This document shows, piece after piece, positions 9,114 to 17,829 of a DNA stretch of 64,000 nt. Both the position numbers and the translations under genes were made by a program. Origin of the DNA: VRUE01 sp963716735 (GTDB taxonomy: Bacteria > Actinomycetota > Thermoleophilia > Solirubrobacterales > 70-9); the NCBI GenBank assembly GCA_963716735.1, contig OY970321.1, positions 62,001 to 126,000 of the forward strand, in the 5' to 3' direction. How positions within the stretch are numbered: position 1 is the stretch's first letter; each line of letters starts with the position of its first letter. Under the pieces are notes generated by a model. That model searched no databases. It saw nothing but the letters and a program-made list of their open reading frames with translations, and was not told the origin of the DNA.

Positions 9114-10621
9114 GATTCGCGCACCAGGCCGGCGCAGGCTCCCGGGCCGCCGGGGTCGCTGCCGGTGATCGCGTAGGCGAGGCTGGCGGCGGGAGCGCTC
9201 AGCATCGGGTCGATCAACCCGGAGATCGCCTTGTCGCGGGTGCCGTCCGGCAGCACCGCGGCCGCCGGGTTGCGGACGGCGAGCGCGAAGGCGGTCGCCC
9301 TGGCGTCGTACTCGGCGTCGCCGTATTCGGCCCGGGCGCGGGCCAGGAGCTGGCTCGCAAGCTCCGGGTCGATGCCCAGGTTCGAGGCGACCAGTTGCTC
9401 GAACTCGTCGTCGGCGACCAGTACCGCGTAGGGCGCGACCAGGGCCACCCCGACCACACCGGCGCCGACCCCGACGAAGGTACGCCGCCTGATCCGTCCC
9501 CCGCCCTTTGACTGAGATCTGCCGGCGGCCTCCTCCAGCCGCTCCAGCAGGCGCTGTACCTGGACCGGGCTGTCGTAGTGCTCGCGGACGCGCTCCTGGG
9601 CCGCGGCGCCGAGCCGTTGGCGTCGCTCGACGTCGGTGAGCCGCTCGAGGGCCGCGGCGACACCGTCGACGTCGCCGGGCTCGACCAGCTCGCCGCCCTC
9701 GCCGACCAGCTCGCCGATCGCGCCGACGTCGGAGGCGACGACCGGGAGCCCCGCCGCCATCGCCTCCAGCACGACCCAGGGGACGGCGTCGGCCCGGGTC
9801 GGCAGGGCGAAGACGTCGGCCCCGGCGTAGAGCCCCCGCAGCTCCTCGCTGCGTGCTTCGACGCCATCGTGGTGGCGGACGTGCTTGCTTGCGGCAACGG
9901 GATCGCGGCTGACCACGTCGAGCACGGCCCTGCCGTCGAGCCGGCCGACTGCCTCGATCAGCGTGCCCAGCCCCTTGCGCTCGATTTCGTTGCCGACGAA
10001 GAGGACGCGCAGCGGGTCCTCGCGATCGGCGGGTCGCTGTGCCGCCGCCTCGCTCCACCAGGCCCGGTCGAGGCCGGGGTGGATCGTCGCCAGCTTCGTC
10101 TCGGGCAGCTCGTATTCGCGGCGCAGGGCGTCGGCGTTCCAGTCCGTCCAGGGGACGACGGCCGCGGCGCCGCCGAGCGCCCGCCGCTCGAGCCGCACCA
10201 TCAGGCGCTGCTGGCGCGGGGTCCATGCGTCTCCCGGCCCACCGTATTCGAGCGCCGTGAACTGGCCGACGGTTGCGTCGAGCGAGAGCACGCAGGGCAG
10301 GCGACGCATCGGACCGCGCATCAGCAGCGCCGCCGCCTGGGTGCTGACGAAGGCGACGTCGACCGAGCGCCGGTGGCGCTTGAGGATCCGGCGGGCCCGC
10401 CAGGACCAGCGCAGCCGCCAGCGCAGGGCAAACATGTCCGCGTCGCCGACACGGTTCCAGCGGCGCAGCAGCAGGCGCTCGATCCGACCGGGAGGAGGCA
10501 CGGTGGCGAACGTCGCCTCGACCGCCGGGTTGTCGGCGAGCGTCGCCCGTAGCTGGGCGGTCAGCGTGCGGTGGCCGAGTACGCCCTCGTCGAGGAAGAG
10601 GACCCGCAGCGGCTCGCTCAC
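9110..10621 (-). CDS. GT4 glycosyltransferase fused to a GMC-associated small-subunit-like domain
   Basis: This 503-aa protein has two unlike parts. Residues 1-368 form a GT4 glycosyltransferase (LRVLFVGNEIERKGLGTLIEA at 204-224, E286 in PWVVLEAMAAGLPVVASD). Residues 376-403 are RIRRRTF followed by a long hydrophobic run, just like a twin-arginine signal or anchor. Residues 404-503 form a small alpha-helical acidic domain (DDEFEQLVASNLGIDPE...) that resembles the gamma/small subunit of gluconate 2-dehydrogenase-type GMC enzymes; that resemblance is inferred from architecture and context. No in-frame start codon near the junction would allow separate translation. It overlaps both neighbours by 4 bp. 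Confidence 0.8.
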   Translation of the reverse strand: MSEPLRVLFLDEGVLGHRTLTAQLRATLADNPAVEATFATVPPPGRIERLLLRRWNRVGDADMFALRWRLRWSWRARRILKRHRRSVDVAFVSTQAAALLMRGPMRRLPCVLSLDATVGQFTALEYGGPGDAWTPRQQRLMVRLERRALGGAAAVVPWTDWNADALRREYELPETKLATIHPGLDRAWWSEAAAQRPADREDPLRVLFVGNEIERKGLGTLIEAVGRLDGRAVLDVVSRDPVAASKHVRHHDGVEARSEELRGLYAGADVFALPTRADAVPWVVLEAMAAGLPVVASDVGAIGELVGEGGELVEPGDVDGVAAALERLTDVERRQRLGAAAQERVREHYDSPVQVQRLLERLEEAAGRSQSKGGGRIRRRTFVGVGAGVVGVALVAPYAVLVADDEFEQLVASNLGIDPELASQLLARARAEYGDAEYDARATAFALAVRNPAAAVLPDGTRDKAISGLIDPMLSAPAASLAYAITGSDPGGPGACAGLVRES

Positions 10622-11739
10622 GAGTTCTCCCGTGCCGCCAGGATCAGGCGCTCGGCCTGCTCGGCGACGACGGCGGCGTCGAAGCGTTCGCGGGCGCTCT
10701 GCGCGGCGAGTCGGCCCTCGCGCAGGACGCGCTCCGGATCGCCCTCGTAGGAGCGCAGGATCGTGGCCAAGGTGTCGGGATCGTTCTCGGGGGAGACGAT
10801 CGCCCCGAAGCTGTCGTCGATCAGGTCGCGGACCCCCTCGGCCCCGGTCGAGACGCAGGGTCGCTCGGCGAGCAGGCCGAGGATCACCGCCCGCGGCTGC
10901 CCCTCGGTGGGGCTGGGGCAGAAGACCGAGACGTCGAAGGCCGAGAGCACGTCGCCGACCGCGGCGCCCGGGGTGGAGAGGAAGTGGGCGCGGGCGCCGA
11001 GCGGCGCGGCCCGGGCCTGCAGCTCGGCCTCGGTCTCACCGGCGCCGGCGAGGATCAGATGGGTGTTCGGGCCGAGCGCGGCGACGGCGTCGATCACGAC
11101 GTCGTTGCGCTTCTTCGGGTGAAAGCGGGAGATGCAGCCGACGGTGAAGGCCTCGGCGGGGATGCCGAGCTCCTCGCGCACCCGCCTCCGACCCGCCTCG
11201 CTGAAGCGGATCTCATCGGTGCGCATCGCGTTGGGCAGGAAGAAGGCCCTCTCCGGGTCGACGCCGGCATCGATCGTCGAGCGCCGGGTTTTCTCCGAGA
11301 CGGCCAGGACCACCGACGCCGAGCGCGCGGCCCGTGCGTAGGCACGTCCTCCCGGCCCACGCGACATCTGGCGCGGTACCGGTCCCCACTCGGCCCAGGC
11401 GATCTGCGGGCGCAGGCGCGCTGGCAGTCCCGCTGCAAGCAGCTGCTCCTTCTTGTAGTGGAGGAGGAGGACGTCGTAGGGAAGCTCGGCTTCGAGGGCG
11501 CTGCGCAGCTGCCGCTTCAGCGAGGGCCAGCGCAGCCCCAGGCTCAGCCAGCTGCGGGTCGAGAGCTTCGGGCCGAGGTCCAGCGGATGCACCTCGACCC
11601 TGGTCTCGCGGCCGATCTCGGGCGAGTCGCTGAGCATCGTCGCTTCGTGGCCGCGGCCGATCAGCGCGTCGAGCAGCTCCACAGCGGCGAACTCCGCGCC
11701 GCCCGGTGCCGCGCCGGTCATCACCGAGACGATCTTCAA
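10618..11739 (-). CDS. Glycosyltransferase family 4
   Basis: This 373-aa GT-B enzyme has the N-terminal MKIVSVMTGAAPGGAEF glycine-rich loop, the middle VLAVSEKTRRSTIDAGVDPERAFFLPNAMRTD segment, then TVGCISRFHPKKRNDVVIDA and the donor site CPSPTEGQPRAVILGLLAERPCVST. The last segment is an E-x7-E variant in which the second acidic residue is not obvious. ATGA overlaps join it to both neighbouring genes. The role is transfer of one sugar in the envelope glycan made by this operon; donor and linkage are unknown. Confidence 0.88.
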   Translation of the reverse strand: MKIVSVMTGAAPGGAEFAAVELLDALIGRGHEATMLSDSPEIGRETRVEVHPLDLGPKLSTRSWLSLGLRWPSLKRQLRSALEAELPYDVLLLHYKKEQLLAAGLPARLRPQIAWAEWGPVPRQMSRGPGGRAYARAARSASVVLAVSEKTRRSTIDAGVDPERAFFLPNAMRTDEIRFSEAGRRRVREELGIPAEAFTVGCISRFHPKKRNDVVIDAVAALGPNTHLILAGAGETEAELQARAAPLGARAHFLSTPGAAVGDVLSAFDVSVFCPSPTEGQPRAVILGLLAERPCVSTGAEGVRDLIDDSFGAIVSPENDPDTLATILRSYEGDPERVLREGRLAAQSARERFDAAVVAEQAERLILAARENS

Positions 11740-12860
11740 GACGCCAGCCGCCTCTCGAGCGACTCGATCGAGTACGCCTGCTCGGCCAGCTCGCGACCGG
11801 CGCGGGCCGTCGGGTTTGCCAGTTCGGGCTGCAGCGCCGCCAGGATCGCGGCGGCAAAGGCACCGCCGTCGGACTCCGCCTCGAAGTAGTGGACGCCGGC
11901 CTCGACTTCGAGCCCGGCGGCTGCGTGCGGGGTGGCGACGACGGGTACGGCGAAGGCGAGCGCCTCGACGAACTTGAGCGGCGAGCCGCCGCCCTCGAGC
12001 AGCGGGACCACGGCGCAGCCCGCCGCGTCGTAGAGCGCGCGCAGGTCCGGTACGAAGCCGCTTTCCTCGACCCGGGGGTCCGCCGCGCCGATCGCGTCGC
12101 TGCCCTTGCCGGCGACGACTAGGCGCACGTCCGGCGCCCGCTCCCAGACCGCGGGCATCGCGGCGTCGAGCAGGAAGGCGAGCGCCTGGCGGTTCGGCTC
12201 ATAGCTGAGGTCGGCGACGAAGAGCGCGGTGCGCTGGCCGCTGCGCGGCGGAACGGGGTCGATCGCCGTCACGTCGACCACGTTGGGGACGAGTCGGAGC
12301 TTGGCGGTCGGCGCGAGCGTGGCCGCCCCCTCCATATCGGCCGGCGAGACCATCCAGCTCTCAGCGTAGCGTTCGAGCAGGAGGCGCTCGAAGCGCTCCA
12401 GCGAGCGCAGCGACATCCCGGTGTCATCGAGGCGGTGACGGAAGGAGGACTCGAGATTGTGGGCGCTGTAGATGGCGGGGTGGCGCTTCGCGTAAGGCAG
12501 CAGCGCCGCCGCCGCGATAGGCCCCTCGGCGATCAGCTGGGCGCCCTCGCCGCTGTCTGCGAGCTTCGCCGCCTGTGAGGCGACACCCGGCCAGATGCCG
12601 CGGGCGAAGTCGTCGGGGACGCCGTCGGACCGGGCCCGCAGGTACGCCGCCGCTCGGCTGACCCGTCCCGGTCGCTCCACCCGGTGCAGGCGCACGTCGG
12701 CGAGCGATTCGAAGGCGGCGTCGGGGCTGGCGGCGCCGAACGCTCCGTAGACGAGGTCCACGCTGCCCAGGTCGGCCAGGGCTCGCACCAGGCCGTACGT
12801 CCGCCGCGCGCGACCCGAGTCGAGGGTGGGGGTATGTGAAGTGGCGAGGACGGTCCGCAT
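11736..12860 (-). CDS. Glycosyltransferase family 4 (PelF/GT4-like)
   Basis: This 374-aa protein begins MRTVLATSHTPTLDSGRARRTYGLVRAL and carries the GT4 C-terminal domain: TALFVADLSYEPNRQALAFLLDA, then RLVVAGKGSD, then VVPLLEGGGSPLKFVEALAFAVPVVAT with the following GLEVEAGVHYFEA. The ATG at 12860 is preferred to 12905 because the family-typical strand begins there. It heads the four-gene operon (12860 to 7548) that ends with the GMC oxidoreductase; all junctions are 4-bp overlaps, so translation is probably coupled. Confidence 0.86.
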   Translation of the reverse strand: MRTVLATSHTPTLDSGRARRTYGLVRALADLGSVDLVYGAFGAASPDAAFESLADVRLHRVERPGRVSRAAAYLRARSDGVPDDFARGIWPGVASQAAKLADSGEGAQLIAEGPIAAAALLPYAKRHPAIYSAHNLESSFRHRLDDTGMSLRSLERFERLLLERYAESWMVSPADMEGAATLAPTAKLRLVPNVVDVTAIDPVPPRSGQRTALFVADLSYEPNRQALAFLLDAAMPAVWERAPDVRLVVAGKGSDAIGAADPRVEESGFVPDLRALYDAAGCAVVPLLEGGGSPLKFVEALAFAVPVVATPHAAAGLEVEAGVHYFEAESDGGAFAAAILAALQPELANPTARAGRELAEQAYSIESLERRLAS

Positions 12861-12946
12861 GCACCGGCGCCGAGCGGGGCGACGAGGCGGCGAGTATAGG
12901 CCCAACCGGAGACGGTCGGGCCTAGCCGATACCCCCGGCCAACCCT

Positions 12947-14509
12947 CTAGGACCCGTATTTCGCCGCGGCCAGGCGCAGCGCCTCATAGGCGGGCTTGCG
13001 CGAGCCGTCGTTGCGCAGAACGCCGTACCAGGCATTGGAGCCGTAGTCGCGGTAGTTGAAGTAGATGACCTCGGCCACGTAGCCGGTGTCGTGACACCAG
13101 GCGATGAAGTTGGTGACGTTGGTCGCCTGCTCTGCCTCGGTCCACTGCAGGCTGTCGCCGGTCGAGGGCTGACCCAGCGCCGTCGGCCAGCCGACCTCGG
13201 TGACGTAGATCGGCCCGCCGGTCATCGCCCGCGCGCTTTCGATCAGGGCGCGGTTGCCGAGTGCTGAGCTGCTCTTGGAGCCGGTACCGCCGTAGGGGTG
13301 GACGATGAAGCCGTCCACGTAGCTCGCCCAGTCGGAGGTGTACCAGGCTTTGCCGAAGCTGAGGCCGTTGGAGCCGTCCAGGGTGCCGAGGATCTTCGGC
13401 GCCGCGTCGCCGTAGGTGGCGTGGAAGGCGTCGTGGGTTTTCCTCAGCAGGTCCCGGTAGCAGGTCGCGTTGGCGGAGCTGTTTGCGCTCGAGCCCCAAA
13501 ACCACGTTCCACCGGGCTCGTTCAGTGCCTCGATGACCGGGGTTTGGGTCGGGCTGGTATTGGCTTTGTAGAAGGCGAGGGTTTCGTTTGCCCAGCTCGT
13601 GGCGTTCAGCGCGCAGACGCCGCCGCTGTTGTAGGGGCCCGAGAAGTTCATCTGGATGCGCAGGCCGGCTTTCTTGAAGCTTTCAAGCCCCGTGAGGCCC
13701 CGCTCGGTCTCATAGCGCACGGTGTTGACCGCACCGCGCACGTCGGCGGCACCCGAGCTGCCGTAGTTGCCGGCATCGAGGCCGACGATCATCCCGGTCG
13801 GGTTGGGGGTCGGGGTCGGGGTCGGTTCGGGGGTGGGGGCCGGAGCTTGCGCCGGGGTGGACGCGGCGTTTGAGACCGTGAAATTGCGCGTCGCGGCGCT
13901 GGAGTTACCGGCTGCGTCATAGGCGGTCGCGGTCACCGTGTGCGCCCCGTCGGCGACCTTGGTCGTGTCAAAGACGCAGTTCCAGGGTGCGTCGCTCTCG
14001 GTGTTGAGGGTCTTGTTGTCGACCTTGAAGACGACCCGGTCGATGCCGCGGTTGTCGGAGGCAGACACTTCGCACTTGGAGCCCTGCAGCTTGCCCTTGA
14101 TCGTGGCGCCGGCGCTGGGGACCTGCCATGCGAGAGTCGGCGAGGTGATGTCCCCGGCCGGAGCGGGTTTGGGGCTGGGAGCAGGCGCGGGCGCAGAAGT
14201 GGGACTGGGGGTCGGCGCGGGGGTCGGGCTGGGCGCGGGGGTCGGGGTCGGAGTAGGAGCCGGTGCTGGCTCGGATGAGGGGGGAGGGGGTTGGACCACG
14301 CAGTGGCGCACGGTGGTGGCGCGGCGGCGGTTCGCGCCGGCCCGGGCGGTGGCGGAGCTCCTCGTTACGCGGTCGGCTCGCTTGGTGCAAGTCCGATCCC
14401 CACGCTGCTTGGCGGAGGCCTGCGCGGAAGCGGTCGCGAGGCCGACGATGGCGAGCAGGCTCACGACCAAGGCGATGATTGCGATCCGGCTTGCACTGAC
14501 GAGCTTCAA
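12947..14509 (-). CDS. Secreted glycoside hydrolase with Pro-rich linkers and Ig-like domain
   Basis: This 520-aa exported protein starts at a TTG (14507-14509), preceded by AAGGAG at 6-nt spacing; this start produces a clean signal peptide ending near ASA at residue 30. Pro/Thr/Ala/Ser-rich linker follows at about 75-120, then an Ig-like domain at about 125-215 (VVFKVDNKTLNTESDAPWNC...DGAHTVTATAYDAAGNSS), a second linker, and a TIM-barrel hydrolase from about 235. Candidate catalytic residues are the Glu in VIEALNEPGG (acid/base) and the Glu in YVTEVGWPTAL (nucleophile), as in clan GH-A families such as GH17/GH39. It is the most divergent of three tandem hydrolases. The substrate is probably an envelope glycan, inferred only from context. 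Confidence 0.85.
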   Translation of the reverse strand: MKLVSASRIAIIALVVSLLAIVGLATASAQASAKQRGDRTCTKRADRVTRSSATARAGANRRRATTVRHCVVQPPPPSSEPAPAPTPTPTPAPSPTPAPTPSPTSAPAPAPSPKPAPAGDITSPTLAWQVPSAGATIKGKLQGSKCEVSASDNRGIDRVVFKVDNKTLNTESDAPWNCVFDTTKVADGAHTVTATAYDAAGNSSAATRNFTVSNAASTPAQAPAPTPEPTPTPTPNPTGMIVGLDAGNYGSSGAADVRGAVNTVRYETERGLTGLESFKKAGLRIQMNFSGPYNSGGVCALNATSWANETLAFYKANTSPTQTPVIEALNEPGGTWFWGSSANSSANATCYRDLLRKTHDAFHATYGDAAPKILGTLDGSNGLSFGKAWYTSDWASYVDGFIVHPYGGTGSKSSSALGNRALIESARAMTGGPIYVTEVGWPTALGQPSTGDSLQWTEAEQATNVTNFIAWCHDTGYVAEVIYFNYRDYGSNAWYGVLRNDGSRKPAYEALRLAAAKYGS

Positions 14510-14677
14510 TGTCTTCTCCTTCGGTAGCCGGGCTGCCTCGAGAGGCCCCTTGCTTTGCGACCCCGCCTCGCGACGGGTGTGCCTTTGTCGGGAGTCGCGC
14601 CACTCGCGGCCCCGCATTCATTGGTTCAGCCCTGATCGGATCGCAGAACCCGATTGCGCAGGGGGTTCCCTGCAACT

Positions 14678-14689
14678 GGACGCATGTCC
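14678..14689 (-). promoter_or_regulatory. Dyad motif GGACATGCGTCC upstream of the first hydrolase
   Basis: On the minus strand this reads GGACATGCGTCC, with arms GGAC/GTCC around ATGC (five-base arms if the flanking T/A is counted). The 9-mer ACATRYGTC recurs upstream of the two other tandem hydrolases (16353-16364 and 17719-17730). It lies about 170 bp upstream of the TTG start at 14509. It could be an operator or an activator site; no regulator is identified. Confidence 0.35.
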
Positions 14690-14711
14690 AGCTATGCGAT
14701 GGAGCCCGTGG

Positions 14712-16325
14712 CTAGCCGCGATAGTTCTGCACGGCTGCTTGCACGATCGGGTAGGAGGGCTTCTCCGTACCGTTCTCGCGCAGCAGACCGAACTGAAGCT
14801 CGCGATCGGAGCTGTTGGTGCCGCGATCGATCAGCTGGTAGATCGAGAGCAATCCGACTCGCCACTGGGGATTGGTGGCGGCGGCGACGATCATCGCCAG
14901 CAGGTGTTCGGCCTGCTCGTCCTCGCTGACGCACTCTTCGCCGCAGTTAGCCGTCGACTCGCCGTACTCGGTGATGAAGATCGGCTTCGAGCTCGCACCC
15001 AGCTCGTTCATCCGCTCTCGCAGGGCATCGATCCGTCCGAACGGGCCGGCCGGGCTGACCTCGGCCGGGTCGTGTCCGTACCAGTAGGGGTGATCGGCAA
15101 ATGCGTAGAAGAGCGAGTTGAGGTTGGGGATACGCTGGTAGAGCGTGTCCATCCAGGCGGTGTCGGTGCCGTAGATGCGGCTGTCGAGGACCACCTTGAC
15201 CGGCAGCCCGAGGTTGTCGATCTGCTCCAGGGTCGGTCGCACCGTGTCGGCGTACTCAGCTGCGCTCATACCGCCGAAGTAGGGCTCGTTGCCGAGCTCG
15301 ATCGTGCTGATCGCGTAGCGCGAGGCATCTAGCCCGGGATGGGCACTCCAGAACGACCCGCCGGGACCGTAGCGGCGGATGAATGCGACGACCCATTCCC
15401 GGTAGTGCGTCGGGTCGCCGAGTTCGTTCCCACCAAGCTGGGCGTGGATGCGGGTGTGGATCTGCGAGGCGGCCGTCAGGACAACGTCCTCCTGCTCGTC
15501 GACCGGCTCGCCGGGGTCCCACTCGTGTCGGGTGACCGCGGCGCCGAGCTGCGCCCGGTAGGTGATCTCGGCGCTGCTCCAGCCGCCGTGTCCGCCATCG
15601 ATCCCGACGACCAGATGATCTGAGCTCGGGATCGGAGGAGGCGTTGGTTCGGGTTCCGGTTCGGGTTCAGGCGCGGGTTCCGGGGCCGGTTCAGGTTCGG
15701 GTGCCGGTTCCGGGGCAGGTTCGGGCGCGGGTTCAGGTTCAGGTTCGGGCGCCGGGGGAGGTTCAGGAGTCGAGGGCGGTTCCGCGGGGGATTCTTCCGG
15801 TGGAGGGGTGCCCGATTTCTGCGGGGGAGGATTGGTCGGCGGCGGGGCCGAGGGCGTTTCGCCGGCCGGTGGCGGAGCAGACCCGGCCGCGGGGGGCGCC
15901 GGCGTCGGATTTGCAGCGGGCTCCGTCGCGGCGGGCGCCGGTGAGGTGCCCACCGACTCAGCCTGAGTGCCAGATTGCGGCGAAGGCGAGGTTCCGTTCG
16001 AGACGGGGGAGGCCGCAGCGCGGCCTTCGCCCACCGGAACCGCCGGCGAAAGCGCGACAAACGGCGTTGCGGCCCTCTCGTTGGCGGCGACGCCGGTTGC
16101 GAATCGGTGGCCTGCCCGGCGACGTTCGCGTACGCCGGCCGGGCCGTGCAGGCAGCCCGCCTCGCAGCGATGCTGCAGTACCGAGGCATGCGTGCTGGCC
16201 AGGGACGCGCCCACGACCTGCTTGCTCGGGAACTGGTCCGCGGCGGAAAAGCCGACTCCGGCCGCGATGCCGAGCACAGCCGCGATCAAGGCGACTGCTC
16301 GCAATGGATGGACGAATCTCCACAT
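14712..16325 (-). CDS. Secreted glycoside hydrolase with Pro/Glu-repeat linker
   Basis: This 537-aa protein has an N-terminal signal or anchor helix (about residues 8-28, VALIAAVLGIAAGVGFSAA), a variable Ser/Thr/Pro region, a long Pro-Glu/Pro-Ala repeat (about 165-235), and a catalytic domain from about 240. The domain has STIELGNEPYFGG (putative acid/base Glu) and KPIFITEYGEST (putative nucleophile Glu), the spacing of clan GH-A enzymes. GGAGGGG precedes the ATG. The catalytic domain is highly similar to that of the next gene (16395-17660), so the pair arose by duplication; the linker is unique to this copy and probably spans the wall or capsule. The glycan substrate is unknown. Confidence 0.85.
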   Translation of the reverse strand: MWRFVHPLRAVALIAAVLGIAAGVGFSAADQFPSKQVVGASLASTHASVLQHRCEAGCLHGPAGVRERRRAGHRFATGVAANERAATPFVALSPAVPVGEGRAAASPVSNGTSPSPQSGTQAESVGTSPAPAATEPAANPTPAPPAAGSAPPPAGETPSAPPPTNPPPQKSGTPPPEESPAEPPSTPEPPPAPEPEPEPAPEPAPEPAPEPEPAPEPAPEPEPEPEPTPPPIPSSDHLVVGIDGGHGGWSSAEITYRAQLGAAVTRHEWDPGEPVDEQEDVVLTAASQIHTRIHAQLGGNELGDPTHYREWVVAFIRRYGPGGSFWSAHPGLDASRYAISTIELGNEPYFGGMSAAEYADTVRPTLEQIDNLGLPVKVVLDSRIYGTDTAWMDTLYQRIPNLNSLFYAFADHPYWYGHDPAEVSPAGPFGRIDALRERMNELGASSKPIFITEYGESTANCGEECVSEDEQAEHLLAMIVAAATNPQWRVGLLSIYQLIDRGTNSSDRELQFGLLRENGTEKPSYPIVQAAVQNYRG

Positions 16326-16352
16326 CGCCCCTCCGATGTTGACGCATCTCTA

Positions 16353-16364
16353 CGACATATGTCG
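16353..16364. promoter_or_regulatory. Perfect 12-bp palindrome CGACATATGTCG upstream of the second hydrolase
   Basis: This is a perfect palindrome 28 bp upstream of the ATG at 16325, in the 69-bp gap between two hydrolase genes. It matches the ACATRYGTC motif seen upstream of the flanking paralogues, and its position suits an operator or a promoter-overlapping site. The role is inferred from recurrence only. Confidence 0.4.
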
Positions 16365-16394
16365 AGCAGCCCGCTTTGGGTCGCGTGGAGCGGC

Positions 16395-17660
16395 TCAGCC
16401 GCGGTACTGCTGCATCGCCGCCTCGACGACCCCGTAGGCGGGCTTCGCCGAGCCGTCTTCGCGCAAGAGGCCGAACTGGCGCTCGCGATCGCTGCTGTCG
16501 GTGCCACGATCGCGCAGCTGGTACACGGAGAGCATTTCGACTCCCCACTGGGGGTGGGTCGCCACGGCCGAGATCATCGCCTGCAGGTGATCGGCCTGCG
16601 TCTGTTCGCTGACGCACTCGCCGCCGCAGTTTGCCGTCGACTCGCCGTACTCGGTGATGAAGATCGGCTTCGTGCCGGCACCCTGTTCGATCATCCGCTT
16701 GCGCAGCGTTTCGATCCGCCCGAACGGGCCGGCCGGACTCGTCTCGGCGGGGTCGTGTCCGTACCAGTAGGGGTGATCGGCGAAGGCGTGGAAGAGCGTG
16801 TTGAGGTCGGGGACGCGTTGGTAGAGCGTGTCCATCCAGGAGGTGTCGTTGCCGTAGACGCGGCTGACCAGGATCACCTTGACCGGTAGTCCGAGCCGGT
16901 GGATTTCTTCCAACGCCGGTCGCACCGCGTCGGCGTATTCCGCCGCCGACATTTCGCCGAAGTAGGGCTCGTTGCCGAGTTCGACGCTGGTGATCGCGTA
17001 GCGCGAGGCATCGAGCTCGGGATGGGCGCTCCAGAAGGCGCCGCCGGGCCCGTAACGGCGGATGAAGTCGACCACCCAGTCGCGGTAGTGGTTCGGATCG
17101 CCGAGGTCGTTCTCGCCGAGCAGGGCGTGGATGCGGGTATGGACTTCGGCGGCCGCGGTGAGGACGACGTCGTCCTGCTCGTCGACCGGCTCGTTCGGAT
17201 CCCACTCGTGACGGGTTACCGCGGCGTTCAGGGCCCCGCGCTCTTCGATTTCGGTGTCGCTCCAACCGGTGTAGCCACCGTCGATGGCGAGGGTGAGCGG
17301 ACCGGCTTCCGGCGACGGCACGCTCTGCGCCGGCACGGGAGCGCGGGAGTGTCGGCGCAGCTTGATCAGACAGCGGTGGCGCAGCTTCTGAGCGCGGCGC
17401 TTCACCTTGGTGTTGACCGTGCGGGACTTCGGCGCGGCGCTGGCGCTGGCCGTAGCCATGGAGCGCAGGGCTTTGCGCTTCGCCCGCCGGGCACAGGTCG
17501 CGGAAATCCCCGTGACCTCGCCTGCGGCCTTGACCGCAACCGCGTTGCCGACCTGCGGCGCCGGCCTGGCCTGGGCGACGGTGGCGCCTGAGATGGCACA
17601 GAGGCCGACCAGGGCCAGCGCGAGGACCAGGATCAGGAGGCGATGGAGAGGGGAGACCAT
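16395..17660 (-). CDS. Secreted glycoside hydrolase
   Basis: This 421-aa protein starts at ATG 17660, preceded by GAGGGG at 6-nt spacing. The signal peptide is MVSPLHRLLILVLALALVGL and on to about residue 32. A basic spacer follows, with several Cys, then the catalytic domain from about 125: SVELGNEPYFGE holds the putative acid/base Glu and PIFITEYGEST the putative nucleophile Glu. The domain is nearly colinear with that of 14712-16325, including DHPYWYGHDPAE and the C-terminal REDGSAKPAYGVVEAAMQQYRG segment. It lacks the Pro/Glu linker. It is probably a cell-wall or capsule trimming enzyme; specificity is unknown. Confidence 0.87.
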   Translation of the reverse strand: MVSPLHRLLILVLALALVGLCAISGATVAQARPAPQVGNAVAVKAAGEVTGISATCARRAKRKALRSMATASASAAPKSRTVNTKVKRRAQKLRHRCLIKLRRHSRAPVPAQSVPSPEAGPLTLAIDGGYTGWSDTEIEERGALNAAVTRHEWDPNEPVDEQDDVVLTAAAEVHTRIHALLGENDLGDPNHYRDWVVDFIRRYGPGGAFWSAHPELDASRYAITSVELGNEPYFGEMSAAEYADAVRPALEEIHRLGLPVKVILVSRVYGNDTSWMDTLYQRVPDLNTLFHAFADHPYWYGHDPAETSPAGPFGRIETLRKRMIEQGAGTKPIFITEYGESTANCGGECVSEQTQADHLQAMISAVATHPQWGVEMLSVYQLRDRGTDSSDRERQFGLLREDGSAKPAYGVVEAAMQQYRG

Positions 17661-17718
17661 GACGGTCCCCTCATCGGGCGCTGCGGGCGGCCTTCTCCAG
17701 GCCCCCACGCCTGCGCCT

Positions 17719-17730
17719 GGACGTATGTAC
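17719..17730 (-). promoter_or_regulatory. ACATRYGTC-type motif upstream of the third hydrolase
   Basis: On the minus strand this reads GTACATACGTCC, sharing ACATRYGTC with sites upstream of the two neighbouring hydrolase genes. It sits about 60 bp upstream of the ATG at 17660. The dyad is weaker here: one arm carries TAC instead of GAC. It is a regulatory candidate by recurrence. Confidence 0.35.
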
Positions 17731-17829
17731 TAGTCCATGCGGCTAATCCGCAAAAACGCTTGCGGATCGCCAGCCTTCCTGGCTAGGCGACCTGCCCGGC
17801 GGCTGAGGATCGAAGCTCGCGTGACTTGA

